Below, piece after piece: positions 1 to 12,545 of a stretch of DNA of 64,000 nucleotides (positions are counted from its first letter, which is position 1; each line of letters begins with the position of its first letter). A program made the position numbers and the translations under genes. The notes below the pieces were generated by a model that worked only from the letters and a program-made list of their open reading frames with translations, was not told the origin of the DNA and did no database searches. The stretch comes from Chimonanthus salicifolius. Lineage: Eukaryota; Streptophyta; Magnoliopsida; Laurales; Calycanthaceae. The stretch covers positions 48,714,552-48,778,551 of the forward strand of contig CM023540.1 of NCBI GenBank assembly GCA_013350335.1, in the 5' to 3' direction.

Positions 1-598
1 TGACCAAGAATATGCGAAGATCATAGTCTTATCTTCCATTTGAATAAGTTAATCAATGTAATATTTTTGTATTCAAATGTCATGTAATAAGGGTGGGTTT
101 GTAATTGGGTTAGCTTCTAAATTTTGTCAAGAAATTGATAAAGGGGCGATTGTTAAAGCCCCGGATTTACCGAGTCCCTAAGTTTGTCAATTCCATGACT
201 CGGGAAGAAGCATTTGCTAGAAGCTTGAAGAACTAAAGGTGATCAAGAAAGAAGATCATGCTCCACCGGATTGAGCTCATCGTTATGGTAATCACAAAAA
301 AATAGGTATGTGGCCATAAATGACTTTAGGTGAAACCCACACCTTAGAGAGGACCATCCCTAGGCTTAGTTGCATATGTTGGTAATAGACATAATAAGCC
401 TAGAATGGAAACTTGACAGTAAATTGGAAGAGGACTTGGAAATATGAATTAAGTTCACTATCAGTTCAACCAGTTGCTCTCATCGACTCTTTGGTGGAGA
501 CAGGATCGACCCATCGTGGTCAAAGATTGGTCAGCCAGATTGACAGAGGTTCTGGGTCATAGCATTGTCATTTTGGGTAAGCCTCTATCGAGAGTATC

Positions 599-810
599 TG
601 TAACGTCCCATCCCTTCAGCACAATATTGTCTACTTTGGGCCCCACGTGGGACGGTCCGCACGGCTTTGCAATAGGCCTGGCCGACAAGACCAAGCTCAA
701 AAGGCCTTGTGCTTATGGGAGGGGGGCTGCCCTCTTAAATCCCACCAACAAATACTTCTCACTAGCGGTATGAGACCTTTTGCCATTGCTGCTAGTGCAG
801 GGGTATCACA
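599..810. repeat. TRIM left LTR
   Basis: 212 bp, begins TGTAACGTCCC and ends TATCACA. It is repeated with substitutions at 911-1123. Confidence 0.87.
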
Positions 811-910
811 ATCCACCCCCCTTAAGACCAGAGTCATCCCGGCTCTGTGACATCACACGAGTAGAGGGCCCATACAGTCCGAGAGCTGAACCTAAAGCTT
901 TAATATCACT

Positions 911-1123
911 TGTAACGATCCATCCCTTCAATACAATATTGTCCACTCTGGGCCCCACGTTGGACGGCCCGCACGACTTTGCATTGGGCATGGCCCACAA
1001 GACTAGGTCCAAAAGGCCTTGTGCTTATGGGAGGGGGGTTGCCCTCTTAAATCCCACCAACAAATACTTCTCACTAGCGGTATGGGACCTTTTTTCCATT
1101 GCCGCTAGTGCAGGGGTATCACA
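911..1123. repeat. TRIM right LTR
   Basis: 213 bp, begins TGTAACGATCC and ends TATCACA. It is followed directly by the GTATC target duplication. Confidence 0.87.
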
Positions 1124-2363
1124 GTATCGTATGCACTGACCCCTCGATGATGAACTTAACGACCTCTCATAGTCAACAACTCATCGATGAAAAACTTGGG
1201 AGTTCTGGACTTTGAACTCAAGTGGGCTCTCGAGAAAACAGACATGTCAGTATTTCAAGACAGATCGAGAGCACCAGGACTAACCCTTAGGTAAAGGACA
1301 ACAGGTCATTCTAGGTAGGACAAGTTTCGGACATGAAACTCTATCTACATGGTGATGCCCCAAATCGAGACCCTCGTATGGACCGACTTCTCGGTGCCAT
1401 GACTGTCGACCCAACGGTAACACCGACCTATCGACCGGGAATTAATTATGTCGTTGGGAGTGCACTTAATGTGCAACGGTCGGATGCTTGAACGGTAATA
1501 AATATAAACATCGACCCATCGCTGCCCCCGATCTGTTGGTACTTGATAGTTTGAAAAACTATGTTGTCTCCTCCATAAATATAAGAGTTGTGTGATCATT
1601 TAATCATCTTCCTTGAACTGAGAAAATTCACGCACTCTAAGGAACGATCAACTCTCTTGTGCCTACACCTGAGAATCATATACAACCAATCTATTGATTG
1701 AGTTAGTGAAAGAGAGAAAGATAGGAGGAAAGAAAATATACCAACTAGGATAGAATCGGTTTCCTATTCACCTTGAGATTGTGACTGCTCAACGACGGCT
1801 ATAAGGCAAAGTGTCAAGATTAAACTCGGGCACACATTGGGTGGATCTTTGAGAAGCACACATCTTCGAGAAAGAACGACAAAGGCAAGTGTTTCTTGGT
1901 TTTAATTTTGTTTTAAAACCTTCATCCTGTAAAAGTAGATTAAGGAGGCTTGGCTCCGGAACCACTATAAAAAATCTAGAGCGTCGTCTCTGACACATGT
2001 GGTAGGTAGAATTCCCAGCCAATTGAATAACGTGGAATTCCTAATCTGATTGTGAGGGTATAAGTCCCCACTTTGTGAATTTGGGGACAGTTCAAGGTTG
2101 AGCTAGTCCTAACAGTGGATGTAGGTTGACTAACCGAGCCACTATAAATCTTGTGTCCTTGATCTAAGGGTGTTAGAGCTAATGTATCATGTTAATTGAT
2201 AATCATTGTCGCTAACGTACAAAAACTTGATTGCAATATCCGCTGCATAAATACTAATCAATCAAGGAATATTAAAAAAGAAACAACGAATTAGGATTGA
2301 CCTATTCAAACCCCCTCCCCTCTCCTTTTCTCTAGGGTCAATCTTATTCTAGTACCAAAGGGA

Positions 2364-5309
2364 CTTTCAAACATCAATGTTAACATCAGTGTTCTGCAAA
2401 GCCATTACACTTTTCTTGCAACGGCACTGTAAAAGTAAACAATTAAAATTCACTACATGTCTACAAATAAAAATTTAATCAATTAGAGTACAAAATCAAT
2501 TAAATAACTTTTTTGAGGTTGGGAGTTTTCAAAGAACATTCAGCTTTGGATTCTTGAGAGGATCCCAGACAAGACTCCAAGGTCAGCCAATCATAGAGGA
2601 GAAGAGAACTGAGAACACCATATGACTTTGTAGCAGTTGTAAGGAGTCAGCCAGTCATAGTCTAATTCTATTGTCTGTAGTAGTTGTGAGCGATAACAAG
2701 GAGGCATTGTGGGACTGTCAGACGAGATCTTAGATGGTGTGGATCTGTGATTACAGCAGGAAGCAAGGCTGAAAACGAGCAGTCTCAAACTTAGCTCTAA
2801 ACAGATCAACACGAAGGCAGCAAGGGCTGCAGGCAAACAGTAGTAAAGTATTGTTCATCATAGCTGAACAAAGAGGAGATCGGACCAACGGGCTGAACAG
2901 GGAATACAACCTGCTCTAAGGAAGATCAGTCGCATATACAGTTCAGGTCACAATAGTAAATCAAGGCAGTAGAACAAGGCATTTTCACCTGATAATGAAA
3001 ACAATGACATGCTACAGGCATTTGATTTTTATACACATGAAAAACCCCCACAAAATAAGATCGAAAGAAACATTCAAAAGAGCTAAGTTCAATCAGATTC
3101 GAAGGTAGGAACTGCAAAGGTAGGAAACAATCCTAAATAAAATAACAAGCAACTGATGAAAAAGAGAAAAAAAAAAAAAACCAAAAATACATAGCACACA
3201 CACAAACAAATGCAGACAATGATTTTGTACCGAACCTGTAGTTAGACTTTGGAGAAAGGTTGGAATGGAACAAACAACAACAAAGCATCCGCGAATGAGC
3301 GATTAGTGGTGTTCTACTATGTGAGGGATAGATCTGGGATGTGTTCGTGGATGAGTGATCAGTGGGGTGCGACTGTACGAGGCACAGATTTGATGTCCAG
3401 AGTGTGGCAGCGTATGAGGCTTTTCAAATAAAATAAGAAATCGTCGGAGATTCAATGGAGGAAGAAAAGGCGGAAGGAGAAGTGGGAGAAGATCAAGTCA
3501 GAATCGCAGGAGCTTGAGGAAAACTGGAACGGCTAAAGATCGGATTCTTCACTGTACTATGGAGCATGCAATTAGGGTTAACCGATGAGTTTTATAATCG
3601 AAAGAGGGAGAGGAAATGAACAGGCGATCGCCTGTTTGTGGAGTTTGAAAGAGGTAGAGAGGAATTCGAACGGGCGATTGTCTGTGGAGTTCGAAAGAGG
3701 GAGAATTTTTAATACATTCAATATATTTAATTTTAACATAAAAGGTTGAATTTTTTTAATGAGCACAACAAAATTTTAGAAAATAGAAGAAATCAAGTGT
3801 GATCCATGTCGATTATACCTAATCCATTATAAAAAAAAAAGAATAACCTTAATTTAATCAATATTTTAAACCTTTCAACTTTGGTTCTGTTAAATTATTT
3901 TTCAAACTCTAGAATTTTGCATTTTGGAAAGGTGTGAATCTAAATATGAAGCATATAACAAATAATTTTAACTAAATCAATTAAATTAATTTTTAACCTT
4001 TTAAATTTTGGTCACTTTAAATTTGTTGGTTTTGAAACATGTGGGAAAAGAAGGTTTGATTCAAAAGGTCTATGTTCAAATATAGGTCCCTTCAAAGAAT
4101 TCAAGTTTTATTTTTTATGCTCCATACATTGACCACTTAAACTAATATAAGCATTCATGAACTTTAAAAGCCTTATGAAACATATGAGGTTAAAAAAGAA
4201 ACTCACTTTGAAGAGAAAGATCTATGTTTAATGTTTGTTTTCATCTTTTCTTTTTTAAAAAATTGTTGTACCCCCTACAAAATCAACTATTAAGATTCAA
4301 ATTGGGGGATTTCCCATAACTCTACAAATACAAATGGATTAATTCTTTAAAATCAATTTCAAGTCATTTGATTTTAATGGTCAAAATCATCATGCGTCCT
4401 GAAAAAATGTTATTTGATGATTTTGATCATAAAATTTTGTGACTAAATATCAGTTTTAGACTCAAATTTGATATACATAAATATTAACTAAACTACCAAT
4501 TTGAATCAGTGATTTTATAGTGAAAATAAAAATTAAAAAAATAGACCAAGTATTACCAATGTGACCATTTGTACCCGATCTAATCTCCTTTTTTTAAAAT
4601 TTTTATATCTAAATGTAATGTTTATTTAGAATAATATTTTATAAACACCACATTTTCCCTGTTTCGATGGTAAAAATGTCCTCTCAAATTCATATTTTTC
4701 TCCCATGATGGAAAGAGGTTGTTAGACATTTTTAAGGGATAATTTTGATATTACATATAAAATTATGAGGAGAGATAGAGACAATTAAAAAGATAAGCAT
4801 ATTTAAATTTGAGTTTAGAAGTCCCAGATCAAGAGTCAGGATTTATCATTATCTATAATACTATAGAATTGTGAATAGTATTTTTTTGGTTTTTATTTAC
4901 ACCCAAGAAATGATGCATATGCAATCGATCACAAGGTCACCCCTGAAACCATTTGCCTTTATAATTCTTACTTGAAAATCTAATTGTGCGGTTAAATTTT
5001 AAGTAAAAAAAAAAATTTAAAAATAAAATAGTGTAGTGTTCGAACTTGTTACCGATCTCACATGATCATTTCTCTACACTTAGATATTATTCTCATACAT
5101 GTATTTATCTCCATATTTTTTAAACAATAACACTGTGGTAAAGGGGGGGGATATTGGCTCTAGAGCTCTTTGGTGACAACCTAGATGGGGTATCGGAGTT
5201 GAGAGGTGACCGGCTATGGAGACGACTTAGGTGTCCATCAAGAGCATAGACTGCAATTCAAATGTAATGGATGAGGCTGGTGATGCTAAGGAAGAAGAAG
5301 TGTGATGAT
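2364..5309. other. Intergenic DNA without a recognised gene
   Basis: AT-rich sequence with no convincing gene in either direction. Short open frames around 2591-3431 have no domain I recognise. A poly-A run lies near 3167-3180. A local imperfect direct duplication sits at about 3617-3700: two blocks sharing GAAC.GGCGAT and GTGGAGTT.GAAAGAGG, about 50 bp apart. The 2400-3560 part is less AT-rich and could hold an untranslated exon or decayed element, but nothing in it is diagnostic. Confidence 0.5.
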
Positions 5310-5604
5310 TATTGACTGTACAACTCCTGATTTTCAGCAGAGAAATCAGAGCCATCCAGCACAGTAGATTGAGATCACCGAACCTCAAGATAAGGATATC
5401 CACCGATGGAAACATCCCAATCTTGTTGTCGATTCTCCTAAGAATCCTCCTCCTTAAGATTTCTTCTTCTATTATGTAAGTACCAAGGATTGTAGGATTG
5501 TATAATCGAATTGTATAAAAGAAACTCTGTAAATCCAAACACCGTTAATGCAAAGAAAAGAAAAGGCCTTACCGTGTTTTCTATCTAGATTTTGTTTTTC
5601 AATA
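5310..5604 (+). repeat. Copia 5' LTR
   Basis: Begins TATTGACTGTACAACTCC and ends TTTTTCAATA. It matches 12546-12840 along its length with scattered substitutions and equal length. Confidence 0.9.
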
Positions 5605-5616
5605 TGGTACAGATCT
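5605..5616 (+). other. Copia primer-binding site
   Basis: TGGTACAGATCT directly abuts the LTR. It resembles the plant initiator-tRNA-Met primer site TGGTATCAGAGC with a one-base loss and a substitution. No spacer bases separate it from the LTR when TA...TA ends are used. Confidence 0.7.
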
Positions 5617-6376
5617 GGTTGATCTAACAGTGGGTTCTCTACTTCCCACCCTCCCACTTAGAAGTGTTATTTCTCGCTGCCCTCGTTGCCTACTTCTGGT
5701 TGTCGTTTCTCCCGTTGGCCTGATCTCAGATCCGCCCCTTGTGCAGAGCCCAGTTGTGGATTTGGGGACTGCTTGGATTCAGCGCACCCTCTGATCTCAA
5801 ATCGAGACTATTTCTTTGTTAAAGCCAACAGTCATCTCCCAACTTACAATAGATCAGATCTGATCTGATCAGTTTTGGGCGCTTTCCAACGTCTCTGCTA
5901 GGGTGCCATCGTCTCTATGTTTTCAGATCCGACCTGAGATCCCAAGTTGTTGCTGCACGTGGGCTGTTTTCACACTGTCCCACAGTTTGACAAGATTGGC
6001 TTCGACAGGGAGCACCCAACCTACTCTGTAGTACCATATCTTTTTAGATACAGTGACTGCCCAGACTCAAGAAGAGATCATGGCCGCTCAAGCATAAGTG
6101 CCGACGTTTTCTTCTGGCTGTCTCCGAGCACCGATTTATTTCTTCTGCCATTCGCCCAAATCCAATTTTGATCGACCAGATCTAATTGAGATTTGTTGTC
6201 CCATTCTCTTCTTCGAACAGCATTTGATTGTAATAGACAGTAGAGGATAACCAGTCGATAGGGTGTCCTGTCTGCTTGACTCTTCGTACCCTTTCTTCTT
6301 TAGGTTTTTCGAAGAGAGAAGAGGCTCTAGCCGACACATATCCCTATACCTTGCATCATATCTTTTCAACATCCCA
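5617..6376 (+). other. Copia untranslated leader
   Basis: About 760 bp between the primer site and the first gag ATG. It carries no recognisable domain. A short palindromic AGATCAGATCTGATCTGATC stretch lies near 5851-5870. Confidence 0.55.
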
Positions 6377-7380
6377 ATGGCCTCTTCATCCAGCAAGACT
6401 TATCCTTACCCATCTTATCTCAATGTTGGAAATTTTGCTTTCATCAAGCTCACCCAAACTAATTATCTCCTTTGGAAAACCCAAATCGTGGCCTTATAGA
6501 AAGCGAAGACATGCTTGGCTTTTTGGATCGAGATTTTTCAATGCGAGACCCATTGCTCAAAGTACCCTCAACTATAGATGGCGAAGAGGCTACTACCAAA
6601 ACTAATCCTGATTATATTGCATAGAGATGGTCTGATAGACTACTCTGTGGATGGATTACTAGCACTCTTACAGAAGAAGTTCATGGGCTGGTTGTCCGAC
6701 TTGACACATCAGTTGATGTTTTTTGTGCTTTCCTGGATTCGTTTGCCAAAGAATCACAGGAGAGAGAATTTTATCGTCTTCACGACATGCAATTATACTC
6801 CAAGGATAACTATCCTATGTCAGAGTACATTCGTATTTTCAAAGCTTACTATGATGATCTGGCTGCCATTGGCAAGCCTGTGGATGATAGAAACAATGTT
6901 TTTGGTATTCTTAAAGGACTAGTTTGAGGCTATAAGTCATTTGTTACTACCATGCTCAAACCACCTATTCCTTCTTATCGAGATCTTATCCCTCTGTTAC
7001 AAGGTCATGAAACTATGAAAAACCTTCATAACTCAAGCAACTCCTGCTCTCCCAATCACAATATGGCTTTTGTTGGGGAACGATCTTGTAGGTCAAATTA
7101 CAACTGTAATAGGAGAGGAAGAGGAACTCGTAGTTTTAACTCAAGAGGACGAGGCTTCACTCAAGGACGAGTTCAATCACCCTAATCTAGTGGTAACAAG
7201 CAACGAGCCTCTCCCGGAAGCTCAAATAACTGTCGTGGATCTGATCGCAGCTCACGAGAACATACTCATACAAAATTCCCTCAACCTAAAAAAGAGATTA
7301 GGTGTCAGATCTATGGAAAACCACACCACACAGCTCTCGAGTGCTGGCATAGATTTAATCAAGTCTATCAACCAGATGAT
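6377..7380 (+). pseudogene. Copia gag remnant
   Basis: The frame opens with an ATG at 6377. The N-terminal part contains the Copia gag hallmark LTQTNYLLWKTQI, followed by an in-frame stop at about 6497. Gag homology continues in other frames to about 7050, with motifs such as YDDLAAIGKP and TTMLKPPIPSY, then an Arg/Gly-rich stretch. A degenerate CCHC zinc knuckle is visible near 7300-7345 with its second cysteine replaced (CQIYGKPHH). The protein would bind RNA and form particles if intact; frameshifts and stops make this a pseudogene. Confidence 0.8.
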
Positions 7381-7804
7381 GTGACTCAAGCCCTCGCTGC
7401 AACCTCCTTTAATGATAATCCAGAACAGACTTGGTATCCCGACACAGGTGCCACATCCCACATGACTGCTGATCTTGGTACGCTTATATCTCTTGTTCCA
7501 TATCATGAAAGTGATAGGATTCTTGTTGGTAATGGCAATTCCCTAGATATCTCTCACATTGGATCTGCACATATTGGTATGAAAAATACAAAATTGCATT
7601 TGGATAATGTTTTAGTGGTTCCTGAAGTTAAATGGAATTTGTTATCTATCTATCAGCTTACCTCTGATTATTCTTATGTGGTTGAATTTGATTCGTGTGA
7701 GTTTGTGATCAAGGACAGCAAAACCAAAGTCGTGATTGCCTCGGGAAATAGGCCTAGAAGTTTGTATGCACTTCAGCCCAATAAGGAAGGAACACTGAGA
7801 GTTC
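7381..7804 (+). pseudogene. Copia aspartic protease remnant, cut by element X
   Basis: This is an open stretch of the Copia polyprotein. The protease signature WYPDTGATSHMT lies near 7432-7467, with the catalytic Asp in DTGA. The frame continues through the typical VLVVPEVKWNLLS segment and stays open to the X insertion at 7805. Removing X would bring the frame directly into the pre-integrase region at 9624 onwards, so X entered a still readable frame. Confidence 0.8.
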
Positions 7805-9623
7805 TCCCTTTGGTGCTAGAACACGATTGACCCTAGAGGGGGTGAATAGGTCAATCCCAGTTTCCATGGTATTCACAAATTTCTTGATTGTTTAAAGTTT
7901 AAGTGCAGCAGAATGACAATATTAATCAAGAGATTTGTTTAGTGTGATAGACTGTTTTTAATTACTTAAATGTCACACTAAGTTTAGAACCCTTTGCATA
8001 TTTCTTGATTATCAATGTTTGTGCACAATATATAAATAAGGATAATCAAATGCAAAGTGATATGTGTTGAGAAGAATGCTTAAATACTAAAACACAAACA
8101 CACAATGACCAAACACCAAGACCAAATTTATAGTGGTTCGGTTAGCCAACCTACATCCACTGTTAGGACTAGCTCAACCTCGAACCATCCCCAAATCCAC
8201 TAAGTGCAAACTTACACCCTCACAATTAGAGTAGGAATTCCACCTTACTGATTTGGCTGGGAATTTCACCCACCACATGTAGAATAGGAATTCCACTTAT
8301 TCATTTGGCTAGGAATTCCTCCCACCACATGTGCCAGAGACTATACTCTAGATTTTTTTATAGTGGTTTCGGAGCCCAGCTTCCTTAATCCACTTTCACA
8401 GGATAAAGGTTTTAAATAAAATTAAAACCAATAAGAACTTGCCTTTGTAGCTCTCTCTCGATGATGTGTGTTTCGCAAGATCCTCCCATTTGTCGTTCTT
8501 TGATGACGAAGATGTACCTCCGGGAGTCCTCTAGGAAATTGGTTTTACCAATGTCTATCCTAGATGTGTATCTTTGTCCATCTTTCTTCTATCTTTTCAC
8601 AAACTCAATCAACAAGATTGGTTGTATTAGATACTGCAAGTATAAGTTCAAGAGAGACTGATCCTTTCGCTGGCCCTTGTGTAAGCTCAATGGTAATGAT
8701 AAGGGTCTCAACGTTTTTCAAAAGGATGTCAATATGGTTGCACAAAGATTGGTACTTATAGAGAAGGCAATCAGTATTTCGGGACAGTCCACTGCCAACA
8801 AGACGGGCGTACCGAGGGCTCGGTGACTAAAAATATTATCGTTCAACTACCCGACCGTTGAGCATTAAATGCACTTTTAACGACACAATTTATATCTGAC
8901 CGACAGGTCTGTGTTACCGATGGGTCGACAGTCATGACACCGAGATGTCGGTCCATACGAGAGACTCGGTCTGGGGCAACACCATGCTGGCAGAGGTTCA
9001 AGTCCAGAAGCTAGTCTTACCCAGAACGACCTATCGCCCTTTATCGATGTGTCGGTCCTGGTACTCTCGACTGGTTTGTATTACCGATATGTTTGTTTTC
9101 TCGAAAATCCACCTAAGTTCTAAGTTCTAGAACTCATAAGTCTTTATCAAAGAGTCGTTGACCACGAGGGGTTGTTTCAGCCTTTCACTGAGGGGTCGGT
9201 GCATTTGAGACTCTCGATCAGAGGCACACCCAAAATGACAGTTCTTATGATCCAGAACCTCTGTCAATCTGGCCGACCAGTCTTTGACCACAATGGGTCG
9301 ATCCTGTTTCCACCGAGGGGTCGGTGAGAACGACTGGTTGAGCTGATAGTGAACTTAATTCATATTTCGAATTCACTTCAGATTCACTGTCAAGGTTCCT
9401 CTCTAGGCTTATTAAGATTTTACCCTTTGTTCAACTAAGCCTAGGCATGGTCTTCTTAAGGTGTGGGTACCACCTAAAGTCATCTATGGCTAACAAACCT
9501 GTTGTGATTTCCATACACGATGAACTTTGAACTGTTGGAGTTGATCTTCTTTCCTGATTACCTTGAGTCTTCAAGCTTCTAGTAAGTGTTTCTTCCTGAG
9601 TCATGGAATTGACAAACTTAGGG
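7805..9623 (+). mobile_element. Element X, 1.8-kb insertion in Copia pol
   Basis: This 1819-bp block separates the Copia protease from its pre-integrase domain. It starts TCCCTTTGGTGCTAG and ends GACAAACTTAGGG, and is flanked by the short duplication GTTC (7801-7804 and 9624-9627). Removing the block and one duplication restores the Copia frame, so these boundaries are well placed. It has no long open frame and no transposase or reverse-transcriptase motif. An inverted, diverged copy lies at 175-2363. The segment GACCCTAGAGGGGGTGAATAGG near its start has a sister in that copy. Class unknown. Confidence 0.75.
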
Positions 9624-10560
9624 GTTCGGCAAGCTGAGGCACTAACAAACACTATTTTCAACCAGATTTCGCTCTGTAACGATGATATTTGGCATCAAAG
9701 ACCCGGTCCCCCTCAGGCAAGGGTAGTAGATTTTTTGAAAAAGAATAAACTTCTTATAAGCACTAGCAAAAATAAAATTCATTTTATATGTACTAGTTGT
9801 CAGATGGCTAAGGCGTGTCGTCTTCCTATTATTCAATCCAATATTTTTATAAAGAACCATTTGACGTGATTCATAGTGATTTATGGGGCCCATTACCAGT
9901 AACAACTTTTCAACACTATCGTTATTATGTGATATTTGTTGATGAATGCACAAGATATACATGGTTCTACCCTCTCAATCAAAAATCAAATTTCTTACAA
10001 TGTTTTATTTTATTTCAAAAATACATTGATACTCAATTTGACAAGAAAATTCGGATCTTCCATTTTGATGCGAGAGGGTAATTTGCTAAATCCAAATTTA
10101 GGCATTATCTATTAGATCTCGAAATTAAATATCAAATGTCTTGCCCCAAAACTCTAGAATAAAATGGGCTAGTTGAACGAAAGCATGTAATGTCACTGAG
10201 TTGGGTCTTACCATGATGTTCCACGCACATGTCCCTCGACGGTTTTGGGTCGAAGTCTTTAGTACCGCTGTATGGTTGATTAATAGACCGCCCTCTCGGG
10301 TCCTGGATTGGAAAAGTCCATATGCAAAATTACTCCACAAACATCCGGACTATGGATCTTTAAGAATTTTTGGCAGTAAATTCTTTCATTGTCTTCGAGA
10401 TTATGTCAAGAACAAGTTTGAACCAAGGCTCTCCCATGCATCTTTCTTGGCTACAATGAACATTATAAGGGATACCGTTGTTATTATCCGCCGACAAATC
10501 GGGTCTATATCTCTCACACCATGTTGTCTTCAATGAAAAATTTTTTCCCTTTCAGGACCC
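9624..10560 (+). pseudogene. Copia pre-integrase and integrase remnant
   Basis: The pre-integrase region carries WHQR near 9691 and a zinc-binding H-x-C-x2-C part (FICTSCQMAKACRLP) near 9784-9830. The integrase core follows from about 9846 with IHSDLWGPLPVTT and YVIFVDECTRYTWFYPL. The second catalytic region is damaged (HFDARG then a stop at about 10080), and the frame shifts several times before RVFG-like RIFGSKFFHCL near 10360. Confidence 0.8.
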
Positions 10561-10959
10561 AGGATTATTCTATAATTCTTCAAACATTACTAATGATTTC
10601 ATTGAGTTTTCTGACTGGCTTACAGATGATCGAGTGGTAGCTGTGGACTCCAACACCATTGCTTATGACACACGATCTCCCTCCACTTCAGATATGTGGA
10701 CTCATACTGAGAACCCTCCTCCTGCTTCTATGGACAACATACTTTCTTCACATACCGCACCTGATCATGAGACTAACCAAGCTACACGGGATGATCCATC
10801 TCCACCATCCAATAGCTCTCCAATGCAATCTGATGATCATGATATCATCCCATCCAGTACAGTATCTGAGCCTTATCCTACCAAAATCCCATCTATGGCA
10901 AGCTCAACCTCTCCAATGGCTACTCGTTGGAGTCATGGTATTATCAAACTTAATCCTAA

Positions 10960-12540
10960 GTATTTTAATTCTGATTGTTGTTTGTTGCCGCAGTTTGTAC
11001 CATCAAAACCAAAATCCTTTGCCTCCGCTCACAAACATCCTGGTTGGATCACCGCCATGAAAAATGAATTGTCAATTTTCTCTCTCAATGACACTTGGGA
11101 TTTAGTTCCTCGATAGTCCACCATGAATGTTCTCTGTTGTACTTTAAAACAAAACTCAAGGTCGATGGTTCTTTAGAACACTTAAAAGCTCGCCTCGTTA
11201 CAAAGGGATACAACCAAATTCTAAGCAGTGATTTTTCTGAAACCTTCTCTCCTGTGGTCAAGCCTGCTACAATTCAGCTCATTCTTACTATTCCTCTAGC
11301 TCATGGTTGGGTGATTCGTCAATTAGACGTTAAAAATACATTTCTTCATGGTAATTTAACTAAACCGATTTTTATGGAGCAACCTTCAAGCTTCAAAAGT
11401 CCCACAAGACCAAATCATGTATGTTCAGTTAAGCATGCTCGCTACGGGTTGCGACAAGCTCCATGTGCATGGTTCGATCATTTCAGTTCTTTCATTTTGG
11501 GCCTTGGTTTCTTCTGCAGCACAGCTGACTCCTCACTTTTTGTTTATAATGGTCATCAAGGTACTTTGTTGTTATATTGTATGTTGATAGCATCATTGTC
11601 ACAGGGGCCAACCCTGCTTTGCTTCATGGATTTCTTACACAGCTGAGTCAAGAATTTGCAATGAAAGATCTTGGCCATCTACACTATTTTCTTGGTATCT
11701 CTGTTATACCTTTCTCTTGTGGCTTACTCCTCACATAGTTGAAATATGCTCTTGATCTTTTGGAACATGCCCAAATGCAAGGTTGTAAGCTAGTCTCCAC
11801 GCCTATGGCAACCAAGTTGTGCCCTAGTCCCACTAATAATGATCATTTTCTAGATTCCTCCTTCTATCACAGCATTGTTGGAGGTTTGTAATAACTCACC
11901 ATCACCCGTCTTGATCTCTCCTACAATGTCAATTATGTGTGCCAATATTTGCACAACCCCACTCTTCAGCACACTCAAATGGTGAAGCGTATTCTCCGTT
12001 ATATTCAAGGGAACTATTAATTACGGGTTTCGTCTTCTAGCTCATTGTCCAATGCATCTTTATGCTTTTTCAGATGCTGACTGGGTCGGCTGCCCAACCA
12101 CTAGCCTCTCAAGAACCGATTTTTGCACCTATCTCGAGAGTAATTGTATCTCCTGGACTACAAAGAAACAACCTATTGTGGACAGATCTAGTACATAAAC
12201 AGAATATCGAGCTCTTGCCTCTGTCGCTGCTGAACTCACATGGCTCAATTATCTTCTTCGTGATCTCGATATCCATCTCTCATTTCCCCCGATTCTTCAC
12301 TCTGATAATATCTCAGCCTTACATCTCACTATTAATCTTGTATTTTATGCGCGTACCAAGCATATTGAAATTGATTATCACTTTGTTCGGGAAAAGGTGG
12401 CTCTTGGTTCTCTTGTCACAAAGTTTGTGCCCTCTTCTCATCAAGTCGCATGCGTCTTTACCGAAGCTCTTCCGCGCCAACACCATCACATGTTATGTAC
12501 CAAACTGGGCCTTTGGTGCCCTCCACAACTCAGTTTGAGA
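10960..12540 (+). pseudogene. Copia reverse transcriptase and RNase H remnant
   Basis: The RT starts near HPGWITAMKNELSIFSLNDT (about 11036-11095). QLDVKNTFLHGNL lies near 11319-11357, with a substitution after the conserved Asp-Val, and GLRQAPCAWFDHF near 11448. A stop at 11644 and frameshifts follow. RNase H is seen from SDADWVGCP (about 12071) to HIEIDYHFVREKVALGSL and the terminal LPRQ-type segment near 12475. Multiple disruptions rule out function. Confidence 0.8.
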
Positions 12541-12545
12541 GGGGA
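12537..12545 (+). other. Copia polypurine tract
   Basis: GAGAGGGGA immediately upstream of the 3' LTR, as expected for plus-strand priming. Confidence 0.8.

Larger units (their letters stand above)
599..1123. mobile_element. TRIM (terminal-repeat retrotransposon in miniature)
   Basis: Two direct repeats of about 212 bp, 599-810 and 911-1123, flank only 100 bp of internal DNA. Each starts TGTAACG and ends GGGGTATCACA, so they have TG...CA LTR ends. The whole is flanked by the 5-bp duplication GTATC (594-598 and 1124-1128). The uninterrupted element X copy at 7805-9623 lacks this block, which confirms an insertion. The LTRs are clearly diverged by eye, so it is not recent. There is no coding capacity, and no convincing tRNA-primer site follows the first LTR. 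Orientation cannot be fixed because primer site and polypurine tract are not obvious. Confidence 0.88.
175..2363 (-). mobile_element. Element X, inverted copy (unclassified repeat)
   Basis: This segment is the reverse-complement relative of 7805-9623. On the - strand it begins TCCCTTTGGTACTAG at 2363 and soon reads GATTGACCCTAGAG, as at 7805 onwards. It ends near 175 in a stretch matching 9600-9623 (GAATTGACAAACTTAGGG). Similarity can be followed almost throughout, apart from a TRIM inserted at 599-1123. The ends read TCCCT...AGGGA, so there is a 5-nt terminal inverted repeat. I see no target duplication here and no protein domain. It could be a non-autonomous DNA transposon or another non-coding element; the class is unknown to me. 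Confidence 0.6.

Noticed and set aside
3249..3431. 60-residue ORF as a small gene
   Set aside because: No domain, no convincing context and no conserved neighbour; ORFs of this size occur by chance.
5313..5601. Canonical TG...CA boundaries for the first Copia LTR
   Set aside because: These ends leave no matching 5-bp duplication, whereas the ends three bases further out give a perfect ATGAT on both sides and abut the primer site and purine tract.
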